Assembly: GCA_018266765.1 (NCBI GenBank)
Contig: JAFDZU010000064.1
Span: 13,037 to 77,036 of the forward strand
From: Bacteroidota bacterium
Lineage (GTDB): Bacteria; Bacteroidota; Ignavibacteria; Kapaibacteriales; UBA961
Reading direction: 5' to 3'
DNA: 64,000 bases
Below are positions 26,171 through 35,085 of the stretch, in pieces. Each line of letters begins with the position of its first letter. Within the stretch, counting starts at the first letter, position 1. Below the pieces are notes generated by a model. That model was not told where the DNA came from. It saw nothing but the letters and a program-made list of their open reading frames with translations, and searched no databases. Position numbers and translations under genes: made by a program.

Positions 26171-26941
26171 CTAATTAAACAAACCAACAAAAACACCGAA
26201 TTGGAATGTAAGTCCGCTCGAATTTATTTTATCGGGAACTCCCGTTACGACCGTTTGGCGGTCGGCTTTCCAATCACCAACAAAACTCATCATATATCCA
26301 ACGTTCACACGGAACATCGAAAATTGAGTGAGTGCATATTCAATATTCAAATTTGGTTGTAAAACCGTAATCGAAGCATCTAACCGTTGAAAATAATTGT
26401 CTGTGCTCGGAAGAGGGTCAATAAAACTTCTTGTTGAAGTAGTTTGCGACCGTTCCACAGCAACTGTACCGAGACCAAACATAACACCCGGAATAACAGC
26501 AAAATGTTTAAATGGCTGGATTGCATAGTCAACCGTAAATCCTGTGAGTGAGGTCGAATATTCCATCGTTCGCTTCATAGGTGTTGTCGTATTGACTGTT
26601 GTATCTTTTTGGCTTGTCGCTTTACCTCCAACGCTTAACACCCCTAAACGAATATTAGGAATAACACCGATAGCAGTGAAACCTTGTGCACCTGTTAAAA
26701 ACACGGGAGACTTAAATTCACCGACACCAAATGTTGCAGCAGTTTTATTGAGTTCGTCGAAATTTGTAAAAAGAAACGTACCTAAAAATCCTCCACCGAC
26801 CGCAAAATACGGTGGCTTCTCATCTAAAAGCGGTGAATCTTCAAACGATAATTTATCTAATTTATCATCTTGCGCCTGAAGTGTTCCGCCGCTACAAAAA
26901 ATCATTGCGCCGAATACAAACAAGCTGAGTAAGAGTTTCAT
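26171..26941 (-). CDS. Outer-membrane beta-barrel protein (porin-family-like)
   Basis: 256 residues from the ATG at 26941. The longer frame to 27019 runs through the promoter, so it is rejected. A signal peptide is present (MKLLLSLFVFGAMIFC, cleavage near LQAQD). The mature part alternates strands and turns, for example YFAVGGGFLGTFLF, YSTSLTGFTVDYAIQP and FSMFRVNVGYMMSFVGDW, and it ends in a barrel-type strand (SGLTFQFGVFVGLFN). No specific family is recognised. It appears to share a transcript with tRNA-Met downstream. Confidence 0.7.
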   Translation of the reverse strand: MKLLLSLFVFGAMIFCSGGTLQAQDDKLDKLSFEDSPLLDEKPPYFAVGGGFLGTFLFTNFDELNKTAATFGVGEFKSPVFLTGAQGFTAIGVIPNIRLGVLSVGGKATSQKDTTVNTTTPMKRTMEYSTSLTGFTVDYAIQPFKHFAVIPGVMFGLGTVAVERSQTTSTRSFIDPLPSTDNYFQRLDASITVLQPNLNIEYALTQFSMFRVNVGYMMSFVGDWKADRQTVVTGVPDKINSSGLTFQFGVFVGLFN

Positions 26942-26975
26942 AGTATTTTCCTTTTGAATAATCCGAAAACGGAGT

Positions 26976-27009
26976 GCAAAAATACGACTGTAAAGTGAAT
27001 TTCGTGCAA
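26976..27009 (-). promoter_or_regulatory. Bacteroidota-type promoter of the outer-membrane protein gene
   Basis: On the minus strand TTG at 27009-27007 and TATTTTTGC at 26984-26976, 22 bases apart, fit the -33/-7 consensus. The -7 is 34 bases upstream of the ATG at 26941. Confidence 0.65.
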
Positions 27010-27043
27010 TTTTTTTCACGAAAAATCATTGAGTATCTATTGT

Positions 27044-28444
27044 CTATTCACCTTGTGCCTTGGAATACATAGGGGTTTCGCCTTCATTGTGGAGTTTTTC
27101 AATATGAACCCATGTATATTCTTTGGGGAAATTATTGAGAAAATCTAAAATATCATCATTCGAGAGAACTTCACTGCTTGTCCAGCGGCACCGGAAACAA
27201 TCCACCAATAAAATATCAGGTAGAATGCCCGGATAAATTTTAGTTCCACGATTAGAAATCATCGAAAGTTTTAATTTGCCGATTGATTGGGGTAGTTGGG
27301 GCATTCCATTCGACTGAATGAATATATCAATTCCAACGAGTGTCCATGGCTTATTGGCTTGTGTAAGCGGTTCAGGCGGGATAATAATTTTAGATGGGCC
27401 AACTGTATCAACTTCATTATAATCAGCTTTCGCAATTGATGTCGCACCAAGTTCGCTGATAATGGCATGAGTAAATTCACGAGTATTGGCATTTCCACCT
27501 AAATCTCGGGTTTTAATTCCTGATACAAGTGTAAGCCGCAGTGCTTGTTCGATTCTGTCGGCATAATAATTTAGTCCTAAATACCGAAGCATTTGCACAC
27601 CTGAAAGAAGCAATGCCATCGGATTGGCAAGTCCTTTGCCCGCTATATCAGGAGCCGAGCCGTGTACCGCTTCGAATACAGCCGCATCGCGCCCGATATT
27701 ACCGCCGGGAGCTACTCCTAAGCCACCAACAAGTCCTGCGCATAAATCACTTGCAATATCACCAAATAAATTCGGAAGTACAAGCACGTCAAACTGTTCG
27801 GGACGAGTAACTAATTGCATACAGAGATTATCAATCAAAATATCATTCGATTTCAAATCGGGATATGTCTCAGCAACTTCTTGAAACGAACGTAGAAACA
27901 AACCATCCGTCATTTTTTGGATATTCGCTTTGTGAACGCATGTAACCGTTTTTCGTTCTTCAACCCGCGCCATTTCAAACGCATAGCGAGAAGCATTTCG
28001 CGAACCCGAACGGGTAATCAAGCGTAGTGCTTGAGCGACTTCCGGTGTTTGCTGATGTTCGATTCCACCGTAAGTATCTTCGATATTCTCACGAACAATG
28101 ATTAAATCTACATTGTCAAAACGGGTTTTGATACCCGGTAATGATTTGGACGGACGCACATTTGCAAAAAGGTCAAGAGATTTACGAATTGTAACATTGA
28201 TACTTTTATGTCCGCCTCCTATTGGCGTTGTTGTGGGTGCTTTTAGTGCTACTTTATTGCGAGCAATTGAATCGAGTGTTTCCTGTGGAAGTCCGTTTCC
28301 GTAGCGTTCGATACAATAAAGACCTGCTTCGGCATCTTCCCATTCAATTGGCACATTCGCGGCTGAAAAAATTTCCTTGACTGCGGCGGATATTTCCGGC
28401 CCGATTCCGTCGCCTTTAATTAATGTTACTGTTTGTTTTGACAT
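27044..28444 (-). CDS. icd: Isocitrate dehydrogenase, Thermus/Rickettsia type, probably NAD-dependent
   Basis: 466 residues: an isopropylmalate/isocitrate dehydrogenase core (about 1-335) plus a ~130-residue C-terminal domain seen in Thermus-type IDH. The substrate loop SINVTIRK has the serine and asparagine expected for isocitrate, not the Leu region of isopropylmalate dehydrogenases. ENIEDTYGGIEHQQ and LPNLFGDIASDLCAG are family hallmarks. At the coenzyme site the sequence is HGSAPDIAGKG: the Asp-Ile replaces the Lys-Tyr pair of NADP enzymes, which predicts NAD use. It likely serves the TCA cycle. It is followed upstream by the thiolase gene on the same strand, 28 bases away, suggesting an operon. 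Confidence 0.88.
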   Translation of the reverse strand: MSKQTVTLIKGDGIGPEISAAVKEIFSAANVPIEWEDAEAGLYCIERYGNGLPQETLDSIARNKVALKAPTTTPIGGGHKSINVTIRKSLDLFANVRPSKSLPGIKTRFDNVDLIIVRENIEDTYGGIEHQQTPEVAQALRLITRSGSRNASRYAFEMARVEERKTVTCVHKANIQKMTDGLFLRSFQEVAETYPDLKSNDILIDNLCMQLVTRPEQFDVLVLPNLFGDIASDLCAGLVGGLGVAPGGNIGRDAAVFEAVHGSAPDIAGKGLANPMALLLSGVQMLRYLGLNYYADRIEQALRLTLVSGIKTRDLGGNANTREFTHAIISELGATSIAKADYNEVDTVGPSKIIIPPEPLTQANKPWTLVGIDIFIQSNGMPQLPQSIGKLKLSMISNRGTKIYPGILPDILLVDCFRCRWTSSEVLSNDDILDFLNNFPKEYTWVHIEKLHNEGETPMYSKAQGE

Positions 28445-28472
28445 TCAATGTTTCCTGAGTGAAAAATTTAAT

Positions 28473-29648
28473 TTACATATTCTCGATTATCATTGCACTG
28501 GCTTCACCGCCTCCGATACAAAGCGTTACCAAACCAAAGCGTTTGTTATGGCGTTTCAATGCATAAATTAACGTAGTAAGAAGTCGCGCTCCCGATGCTC
28601 CAATCGGATGACCGAGGGCAATCGCTCCACCATGAACATTTAGTTTTTCGAGTGGAATTCCAAGTTCATTTTTTGCGGCAAGTGCTACCACCGAAAACGC
28701 TTCATTCACTTCAAAAATATCAATATCATCTATCGTTAAATTGGCTTTTCCGAGTGCCGCTTTAATTCCGTTAATCGGTGCGGTTGTGAACCATTCAGGT
28801 TTGTGTGCAAATGATGCATGAGCTACAATCCGAGCGAGCGGATGTTTACCAAGTTCGGCGGCTTTGGATTCGGAACAAACGACTACTGCCGCCGCACCGT
28901 CGTCCAATGTACTTGCATTTGCTGCGGTTACTGTTCCATCTTTTTTAAAAACAGGACGAAGTTCGGGAATCTTTTCAAATTTTACTTTCGAGGGCTCTTC
29001 ATCGGTATCAACGATGATATTTCCTTTTTTATTTTCAATAACCACAGGAACAATTTCATCAGTAAACCAACCGTTTTTCTGTGCTTCTTGAGCACGTTTA
29101 TAGGACATGACGGTATATTCATCCTGCGACTCGCGACTAATCGAACATTCACTTGCACATAGCTCGGCGGCAAGTCCCATGTGGAAATTATTATATACGT
29201 CCCACAAGCCGTCGTGTATCATCGAATCTACCAGCTCGCCATTGCCCATGCGATAGCCTGCTCGTGCTTTTGGAAGCAAATATGGAGCATTCGACATAGA
29301 TTCCTGACCACCGGCAACTACGATTTGAGCATCGCCACAGCGAATTGCTTGGTCAGCGAGCATCACGGCTTTCAATCCACTACCACATACTTTATTAATA
29401 GTCATACAAGGAACGGATTCGCCAAGTCCGGCATAAATTGCCGCCTGACGTGCAGGTGCTTGACCTACTCCGGCAGTAAGTACGTTGCCCATAATTATTT
29501 CCGAAACATCAGAACCCAAAAGTCCTGCTCTGTTAAGAGCTTCTTTGATTACGATAGAGCCAAGACGTGGGGCTGAAAGTTCGGATAATGTGCCCATAAA
29601 TGCACCTATCGGGGTGCGAGCGGCTGAGAGAATAACAGATGATTGCAT
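28473..29648 (-). CDS. Acetyl-CoA C-acetyltransferase (thiolase)
   Basis: 391 residues, standard for a biosynthetic-type thiolase. The nucleophile cysteine is in INKVCGSGLKAVMLA near residue 88. The C-terminal catalytic His and Cys are in GGAIALGHPIGASGAR and LCIGGGEASAM. It condenses or cleaves acetoacetyl-CoA in the cytoplasm, linking acetyl-CoA to butanoate, ketone-body or mevalonate routes. It precedes icd by 28 bases. A -7 motif TATTTTTG on the minus strand at 29702-29695 lies about 47 bases upstream. Confidence 0.95.
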   Translation of the reverse strand: MQSSVILSAARTPIGAFMGTLSELSAPRLGSIVIKEALNRAGLLGSDVSEIIMGNVLTAGVGQAPARQAAIYAGLGESVPCMTINKVCGSGLKAVMLADQAIRCGDAQIVVAGGQESMSNAPYLLPKARAGYRMGNGELVDSMIHDGLWDVYNNFHMGLAAELCASECSISRESQDEYTVMSYKRAQEAQKNGWFTDEIVPVVIENKKGNIIVDTDEEPSKVKFEKIPELRPVFKKDGTVTAANASTLDDGAAAVVVCSESKAAELGKHPLARIVAHASFAHKPEWFTTAPINGIKAALGKANLTIDDIDIFEVNEAFSVVALAAKNELGIPLEKLNVHGGAIALGHPIGASGARLLTTLIYALKRHNKRFGLVTLCIGGGEASAMIIENM

Positions 29649-29694
29649 AGTTGATATTAAATGGAAATGGATAGTTCAATTGATAATTACAATA

Positions 29695-29702
29695 CAAAAA
29701 TA
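29695..29702 (-). promoter_or_regulatory. Candidate -7 element upstream of thiolase
   Basis: Minus-strand TATTTTTG, matching TAnnTTTG. A properly spaced -33 TTG is not clear. Confidence 0.35.
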
Positions 29703-29928
29703 CAAAAGCGCGACCGACTATGAAAATTACCACAAAGGAAACTTTGGATAGTAAGTATGATTTTAAAGACTACAGTATTCTAAAAATGAATGGAGTTATG
29801 TTGTTTTTTTAGTTTGGAATCTCATTTGTTTTGTATCTATTACTTAACATTACACGGAAGTAAATAGCCGACAAGACTAAAAAATCTCGAAATACTGCTA
29901 GCTTCAATCTATGTGACCTATGTACCTA

Positions 29929-30072
29929 ATGTGGTTAAAACTAACAATCATTGTCTTGGTAACTGCACTCGTGATAGTGGGAATGTTCACAAAATACAGT
30001 CCATTCACAAGATTGGGAACTTCTATTGTTCGAATTCCCTATACTTCTCTCCGATTGTGTCTAAACGTATAA
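29929..30072 (+). CDS. Possible 47-residue membrane peptide in the thiolase-typA gap
   Basis: A short frame whose product begins MWLKLTIIVLVTALVIVG, one predicted membrane helix, followed by a polar tail with Arg and Tyr. No ribosome binding site is visible and no relative is recognised. The rest of the 566-base gap (29649-30214) holds only promoter-like motifs. It may be chance. Confidence 0.2.
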   Translation: MWLKLTIIVLVTALVIVGMFTKYSPFTRLGTSIVRIPYTSLRLCLNV

Positions 30073-30166
30073 TTAACCAAAAGAAAACAGGTGTATCTTT
30101 TCGGTTTTACAGCCACTTGAAGTTTCTTTACTAAAGTTTGATACCATACCTTAGCTAAGTTTTTCG

Positions 30167-30174
30167 TATTTTTG
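30167..30174 (+). promoter_or_regulatory. Candidate -7 promoter element of typA
   Basis: TATTTTTG about 40 bases before the typA ATG, preceded by CG as in the tRNA promoters. No well-spaced -33 motif was found. Confidence 0.45.
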
Positions 30175-30214
30175 TATTTATGTTCAGTTATTTATTATTA
30201 TTTTCTAAGGATTT

Positions 30215-32056
30215 ATGAGTAGTAAAACTCGCCCCGATATTCGGAATATCGCTATTATTGCCCACGTAGATCACGGCAAAACCACCCTAGTTGACCATCT
30301 CTTACGCCAATCCGGTACGTTCCGTGAAAACCAAGTGGTTGCCGAACGGATTATGGATTCGAATGACCTCGAACGCGAAAAAGGCATAACCATTATGGCA
30401 AAAAATGCCTCCGTTCATTGGAAAGGCACTAAAATTAACATCGTTGATACTCCCGGTCACTCAGACTTTGGTGGAGAAGTAGAGCGTATATTAAGCATGG
30501 TAAGCGGAGTGTTGTTGCTTGTGGATGCCGCCGAAGGCCCGCTTCCTCAAACTCGTTTTGTATTGAAAAAAGCGTTGGAATTACATCTTATTCCTATTGT
30601 AGTTATTAATAAAATTGACCGCTCGGATGCTCGTGCCGATGAAGTGTTAGATGAAATTCTTGATTTATTCATTGCTTTGGGTGCAGACTACGACCAATTA
30701 CATTTTCCGGTTATTTATGCAATTGCAAAGCAGGGAATTGCAAAGCGTTCGTTAGTGGATGATTCTACAACGCTTGCTCCGCTGTTTGAAACAATTATTG
30801 ATACAATCCCCGGCCCGAAATACGATCCTGAAAGTCCGTTTCAAATGATTATTACTGCCCTCGGTTGGAGTGATTATGTCGGTCGTATCGCCATCGGACG
30901 TATTCACTCAGGGAAAGTCCAAGTGGGTGATTCGGTGGCTTTGATTCACCTCGACGGAACAAAAGAACAACAAAAGATTACTAAAATGTATGCCTATGAA
31001 GGTGTCAACCAAACTCCGATAGAAAGTGCTGAATCCGGTGAAATTATTGCGCTTTCGGGTTTTGAAAATGTCTATATCAGCGAAACAATTTGCGATTCGG
31101 CTAATCCTGTTGCTTTGCCGTATGTGAATATAGAAGAACCAACAATTGCAATGTATTTCTGTGTGAATACTTCGCCGTTTGCCGGACGTGAAGGTAAGCA
31201 TGTTACTACACCGAAGCTCCGCGACCGCCTTTACCGTGAACTCCGTATGAACGTTGCATTACGGGTGGAAGATACCGATCAAGCAGACGTGTTTAAAGTG
31301 TCGGGACGTGGCGAACTTCAGCTTGCTATTTTAATCGAAACAATGCGCCGAGAAGGATATGAATTTGCGGTTTCAAAGCCCGAAGTTCTGATGAAACGCG
31401 ATGAAAACGGAACGCTTTTAGAGCCAATTGAGCATGTGCTTGTGGATGTTCCCGATAAGCACGTCGGTACAGTTATCGAAATTCTCGGGAGACGCAAAGG
31501 TGAAATGGTCAATATGACTCCGCAAGGTGATATTATTCGTGCTGAATTTTATGTTCCAGCCCGTGGATTGATTGGATTCCGTACTGAATTTTTGACCTGT
31601 ACTCGGGGTGAAGGAATTATCCATCATACATTTCATGATTTCTCACCTTATAAAGGATTAATCAGCGGACGTACAAAAGGTTCGATGGTTTCGATGGAAA
31701 ACGGTTCGGCTACAGGGTATTCACTTGAAAGTGTGCAAGAACGCGGAGTGTTATTTATAGAGCCGGGTACGGAAATTTATGAAGGAATGGTCGTCGGCGA
31801 AAATGCACGTGAGGAAGACATTCAAGTAAATCCTTGCCGTGCAAAACACCTTACGAATATGCGCGCTTCGGGTTCGGACGGTATTATTAAATTGGAAACG
31901 CCTCGTAAAATGAGTTTGGAGCAATTTATAGAATTTATCGAAGATGATGAATTATTGGAAGTTTCTCCGGTTTCAATTCGTATTCGCAAGAAAATCCTTG
32001 ATACGAATCTCCGTCTTCGCGCTCAAAAGAAGCAAAAAGCACTTGATGTAGTTTGA
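30215..32056 (+). CDS. typA: Ribosome-associated GTPase TypA/BipA
   Basis: 613 residues, normal for TypA. It is a translational GTPase of the EF-G/LepA group that acts on the 50S subunit under stress and low temperature. The G motifs are [10 protein letters not shown] near residue 16 (G1), [14 protein letters not shown] (G3) and [16 protein letters not shown] (G4). The diagnostic EREKGITI switch and the C-terminal [11 protein letters not shown] and [19 protein letters not shown] blocks are present. It reads in isolation. A degenerate copy of its 3' end is found 2.6 kb downstream. Confidence 0.97.
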   Translation: MSSKTRPDIRNIAIIAHVDHGKTTLVDHLLRQSGTFRENQVVAERIMDSNDLEREKGITIMAKNASVHWKGTKINIVDTPGHSDFGGEVERILSMVSGVLLLVDAAEGPLPQTRFVLKKALELHLIPIVVINKIDRSDARADEVLDEILDLFIALGADYDQLHFPVIYAIAKQGIAKRSLVDDSTTLAPLFETIIDTIPGPKYDPESPFQMIITALGWSDYVGRIAIGRIHSGKVQVGDSVALIHLDGTKEQQKITKMYAYEGVNQTPIESAESGEIIALSGFENVYISETICDSANPVALPYVNIEEPTIAMYFCVNTSPFAGREGKHVTTPKLRDRLYRELRMNVALRVEDTDQADVFKVSGRGELQLAILIETMRREGYEFAVSKPEVLMKRDENGTLLEPIEHVLVDVPDKHVGTVIEILGRRKGEMVNMTPQGDIIRAEFYVPARGLIGFRTEFLTCTRGEGIIHHTFHDFSPYKGLISGRTKGSMVSMENGSATGYSLESVQERGVLFIEPGTEIYEGMVVGENAREEDIQVNPCRAKHLTNMRASGSDGIIKLETPRKMSLEQFIEFIEDDELLEVSPVSIRIRKKILDTNLRLRAQKKQKALDVV

Positions 32057-32125
32057 TAGGTTTTTGAAAGAGATGTATAGAATAAATGGACGATAACACG
32101 AAGTTGTTACTGTCCATTTTTTTTT
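32028..32125 (+). repeat. typA 3' end and terminator, copy 1 of a flanking direct repeat
   Basis: It runs from AGAAGCAAAAAGC in the last typA codons through TGATAGGTTTTTGA to a hairpin (AAATGGAC...TAACA / TGTTA...GTCCATTT, 32084-32119) followed by T8. The copy at 34681-34767 matches it along its length with small indels. It is the typA terminator. The 330 bases that follow to 32453 are very AT-rich with no gene seen. Confidence 0.75.
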
Positions 32126-32453
32126 GCTTTGAGTTTGTTTAGATTGATTGTTTTACCTGTTTTTTTAATAAACTATTATAGTTTTTGCCTCTTACTTTTT
32201 GTTTAAAATTATCCTATTAAGTATATAGAAAAATTGAAGACTATAGTAATATACAACGTAAAAATACACTGAATCTACAGTGTTTGAATACAGCTAAATT
32301 TATTACTGAAAAACACTAAAAAAGATATTAATACTTTAATAAATTTATTACCAATAATAAATTGTAATATTCATAATTTTTGTATAGAAAATTGGTAAAC
32401 AACATATGTGTCTTTTTATTGAACATTATCATACCAACTAATACTCTGTCAAC

Positions 32454-33686
32454 ATGAAAAAATTAGTAATACTAGGTGCCGGAACGGCAGGAACAATGAT
32501 GGCTAACCACCTTCAACATAAATTGGATAGTTCTTCTTGGGAAATAAATATAATAGACCATCGCCAAGAACATTATTATCAACCAGGATTCTTATTTCTT
32601 CCTTTTCGCATTTACGAGCCGGAAGATATTATCAAAACAATTAGAGAATTTATTCCTGAAGGTGTCAATCTAATAAATGATAAGGCAGATAAAATTGATA
32701 CTGAAGGAAAAAAGGTTCTGATGCAGAACGGTGATGTGATTCATTATGACATACTTATTATTGCAACCGGCTGTAATATAGCACCTGAAGAAGTTGATGG
32801 TATGAACGGAAAAGAATGGGGAAAGAGCGTATTTGATTTTTATACTTTCTCCGGAGCACTTTCATTGAGGAATAAACTTGATGAATGGGAAGGCGGAAAA
32901 TTAGTAATACACATTACTGAGATGCCAATCAAATGTCCGGTAGCTCCGCTTGAATTTGCTTTCCTTGCAGATTCATATTTCAAGCATAAAAATATGCGCG
33001 ACAAAGTGGAGATTACCTATGTAACTCCGCTCAGTGGTGCTTTCACAAAACCAAGAGCTACTGCAACACTCGGGAATTTACTGGAAGAAAAAAATATAAG
33101 TCAAATCAATGATTTTGGTATAAAAAAAGTTGATAATGAATCAAAAAAAATCATTGATTATGAAGGAAGAGAAGTTTCATTTGATTTGCTTGTCACGATA
33201 CCAACGAATAAAGGTGATGCATTAATTGAGAGATCAGGACTCGGTGATGAATTAAATTATGTACCCACAAACAAAACAACCTTACAATCGCTCAATAATC
33301 CGGATATTTTCGTTCTGGGTGATGCAACCAATATCCCTGCTTCCAAGGCAGGATCGGTTACGCATTTTGAAGCAGAAATACTCACAGAAAACATAGTACG
33401 TTTTATAAATAATGAGCCGTTGAAAGAAGAATTTGACGGACATGCCAATTGCTTTATCGAAACAGGCGACGGTAAAGCATTGTTGATTGATTTTAACTAT
33501 ACACACGAGCCGGTTGAGGGAGCTTTTCCATTCCCGGGTGTCGGTCCGTTACGATTGATGAAAGAAAGCCGAATAAATCACATGGGAAAGTTAGCGTTCA
33601 GATGGATATATTGGAATATGTTGCTAAAAGGTAATCATATTCCTTTTGTTTCTACTGCTATGCAAACAGAAGGCAAACATTTTTAA
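32454..33686 (+). CDS. Sulfide:quinone oxidoreductase-family flavoprotein
   Basis: 410 residues. The FAD Rossmann motif is LVILGAGTAGTMMANHL near residues 4-20, and a second FAD motif is FVLGDATNIPASKAG near 286-300. Cysteines occur at 107 (IIATGCNIA), 161 (PIKCPVAPLEF) and 333 (HANCFIETG); 161 and 333 align by context with the SQR redox cysteines. SQR oxidises sulfide to sulfur or polysulfide and reduces membrane quinone. The C-terminal amphipathic region (FRWIYWNMLLKG) fits membrane attachment. It is followed by TusE-like and DsrE2-like genes, which would take the sulfane sulfur. A related flavocytochrome-like flavoprotein is the alternative. Confidence 0.85.
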   Translation: MKKLVILGAGTAGTMMANHLQHKLDSSSWEINIIDHRQEHYYQPGFLFLPFRIYEPEDIIKTIREFIPEGVNLINDKADKIDTEGKKVLMQNGDVIHYDILIIATGCNIAPEEVDGMNGKEWGKSVFDFYTFSGALSLRNKLDEWEGGKLVIHITEMPIKCPVAPLEFAFLADSYFKHKNMRDKVEITYVTPLSGAFTKPRATATLGNLLEEKNISQINDFGIKKVDNESKKIIDYEGREVSFDLLVTIPTNKGDALIERSGLGDELNYVPTNKTTLQSLNNPDIFVLGDATNIPASKAGSVTHFEAEILTENIVRFINNEPLKEEFDGHANCFIETGDGKALLIDFNYTHEPVEGAFPFPGVGPLRLMKESRINHMGKLAFRWIYWNMLLKGNHIPFVSTAMQTEGKHF

Positions 33687-33709
33687 AACATTTAATTAAA
33701 AGGAACAGT

Positions 33710-34021
33710 ATGCAAAAAGTAATTTCGGGTAAAACGATTAATGTCAATGATGAGGGCTACCTGACCGATTTAACTCAATGGGATAAATCACTTGCACAAG
33801 CCATCGCACAAGAAGAAGGTATTGGAGAACTTACACCCAAACATTGGGATATTATTCACTATCTTCAAGAGCAGTTCAAACAAGAAATTCCTCTCAGTAT
33901 CCGCAAAATAAGTAAAAGTGGAGTAGTAAATATTGAAGAATTCTATGCTCTATTTCCACAAGGACCTCTGAAAAAAGCATCGAAGATTGCAGGGATTCCA
34001 AAACCTGTCAGTTGTATCTAA
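33710..34021 (+). CDS. TusE/DsrC-family sulfur relay protein with a single C-terminal cysteine
   Basis: 103 residues. The family pattern includes DEGYLTDLTQWDKSLAQ, ELTPKHWDIIHYL and the C-terminal arm GIPKPVSCI. DsrC proteins of dissimilatory sulfur metabolism carry two cysteines, the penultimate one and another 11 residues earlier. Here the penultimate Cys is present, but position -11 is serine (KKASKIAG). It therefore resembles TusE-type carriers of a persulfide. It is 23 bases after the SQR gene and 105 before the DsrE2-like gene. No dsrAB is seen. A role in accepting sulfur from SQR is inference. Confidence 0.85.
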   Translation: MQKVISGKTINVNDEGYLTDLTQWDKSLAQAIAQEEGIGELTPKHWDIIHYLQEQFKQEIPLSIRKISKSGVVNIEEFYALFPQGPLKKASKIAGIPKPVSCI

Positions 34022-34126
34022 TTTTAATGTACTTTAGTTGATTTGGTTGAATATCAAAATTCTGTTTGATATTTATCACTTAAAATTTACGAAGGACTAT
34101 TTTAACACTATCAATAAATAAATACT

Positions 34127-34609
34127 ATGAGCGAATACACTGGTGAAGTACGAAAGATGATGATTATTCTTTCAAAAGCTACGATGGAAAATGTATATGC
34201 GGCTTTTATTCTGGCAAATGGTGCACGAATGGAAGGAATTGAAGCGGAAATTTTCTTTACCTTCTTTGGTTTGGAGGCAATAAACAAGAACAAACTCGGA
34301 CATTTACACACTGCGACAGTTGGAAATCCAGCAATGCACATTCCTACATTATTAGGAGGATTGCCCGGAATGGAGGCAATTGCTACCAGCATGATGAAAA
34401 AAGAAATGGAAAAACTTGATATGCCCGATGTCTTGGAATTTCTGGATATTTTGAAGGCATCCGGTGTGAAACTTTGGGCATGCAGACTTGCTATGGAAAT
34501 GTTCCATATACAAAAAGAAGAATTGTATAATGGTATTAACGGAGTCATTTCTGTCGGTGAATTTTATAATAAAGGCACAGGCCTCGGTACGCACATGCTC
34601 TTTGTATAA
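34127..34609 (+). CDS. DsrE2-like sulfur-carrier protein
   Basis: 160 residues. The N-terminus reads KMMIILSKATMENVYAAFIL, then AEIFFTFFGLEAINKNKLG, as in the DsrE2/peroxiredoxin-like DsrE family. A cysteine in SGVKLWACRLAMEMF near residue 124 is the likely persulfide carrier. In sulfur-oxidising bacteria DsrE2 often accompanies TusA, rhodanese or SQR. It is the third gene of this sulfur module and ends just before the second copy of the typA terminator. Confidence 0.8.
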   Translation: MSEYTGEVRKMMIILSKATMENVYAAFILANGARMEGIEAEIFFTFFGLEAINKNKLGHLHTATVGNPAMHIPTLLGGLPGMEAIATSMMKKEMEKLDMPDVLEFLDILKASGVKLWACRLAMEMFHIQKEELYNGINGVISVGEFYNKGTGLGTHMLFV

Positions 34610-34680
34610 TAGTGGTAACTATTTATTTACACTGAACTTTATTCGAAGTATTTATTTATATAGGGATAAAAATTCAGTAC

Positions 34681-34767
34681 AGAAGCAAAAAAACTCGATC
34701 TCGATGTAAAATGATAGGTTTTTGAGAGAATAAATGGACAGTAACATGAAGTTGTTACTGTCCATTT
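34681..34767 (+). repeat. Degenerate typA 3' end plus perfect terminator hairpin, copy 2
   Basis: Starts AGAAGCAAAAAAACTCG, passes GATGTAAAATGATAGGTTTTTGA and ends in the hairpin AAATGGACAGTAACA / TGTTACTGTCCATTT (15 bp, loop TGAAGT, 34732-34767). It matches the end of typA and its terminator at 32028-32125 apart from small indels. It serves as the terminator of the sulfur module. Confidence 0.75.
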
Positions 34768-34826
34768 ATTTTGTGTAGTTTTGTGGATGCTAATTCTAAG
34801 AATTATAAAATTATATCTATATATCT

Positions 34827-35060
34827 ATGGATTCTAAATCAGAAAATAGTACTGAGATTTTAACGGTTGATTTTTATGAAGTTGACGCAGGATGGTTATT
34901 TTTTACACTGAGAGTTGGACAGCAAACTTTTGAAGGGAGATTCTCGGATATTTATGACCCAATCTTAGATTTAAGAGTTTGGTTAGAGGCAATTTCAGAA
35001 GGAGTTCAACAAACCTCATTTATTTACAATCTTGGCTGGCAAGTTTTGTTGTACTTTTAA
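34827..35060 (+). CDS. Small hypothetical protein, possibly truncated
   Basis: 77 residues, starting MDSKSENSTEILTVDFYEVD and ending LGWQVLLYF. The body (FEGRFSDIYDPILDLRVWLEAI) resembles short uncharacterised bacterial proteins that I cannot name with certainty. It seems to stop early relative to such proteins. It ends 25 bases before the convergent pta stop. It lies just outside the islet's right repeat, so it may be a gene cut short by the insertion; that is inference. Confidence 0.4.
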   Translation: MDSKSENSTEILTVDFYEVDAGWLFFTLRVGQQTFEGRFSDIYDPILDLRVWLEAISEGVQQTSFIYNLGWQVLLYF

Positions 35061-35085
35061 TAATAACTTTACAGTTTGCTAAAAT

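Larger units (their letters stand above)
32028..34767. other. Candidate inserted sulfur islet bounded by direct repeats
   Basis: The SQR, TusE-like and DsrE2-like genes lie between a normal typA 3' end and a degenerate copy of the same end plus terminator. This is the layout left when DNA enters at a gene's 3' end and regenerates the site. No integrase is present, so the event and its mechanism are inferred. Confidence 0.4.

Noticed and set aside
29913-30134. 73-residue frame between thiolase and typA
   Set aside because: No ribosome site or recognisable features; another overlapping frame looks slightly better and is itself weak.
33710-34021. Dissimilatory DsrC
   Set aside because: The second conserved cysteine is replaced by serine and no dsrAB genes are present.
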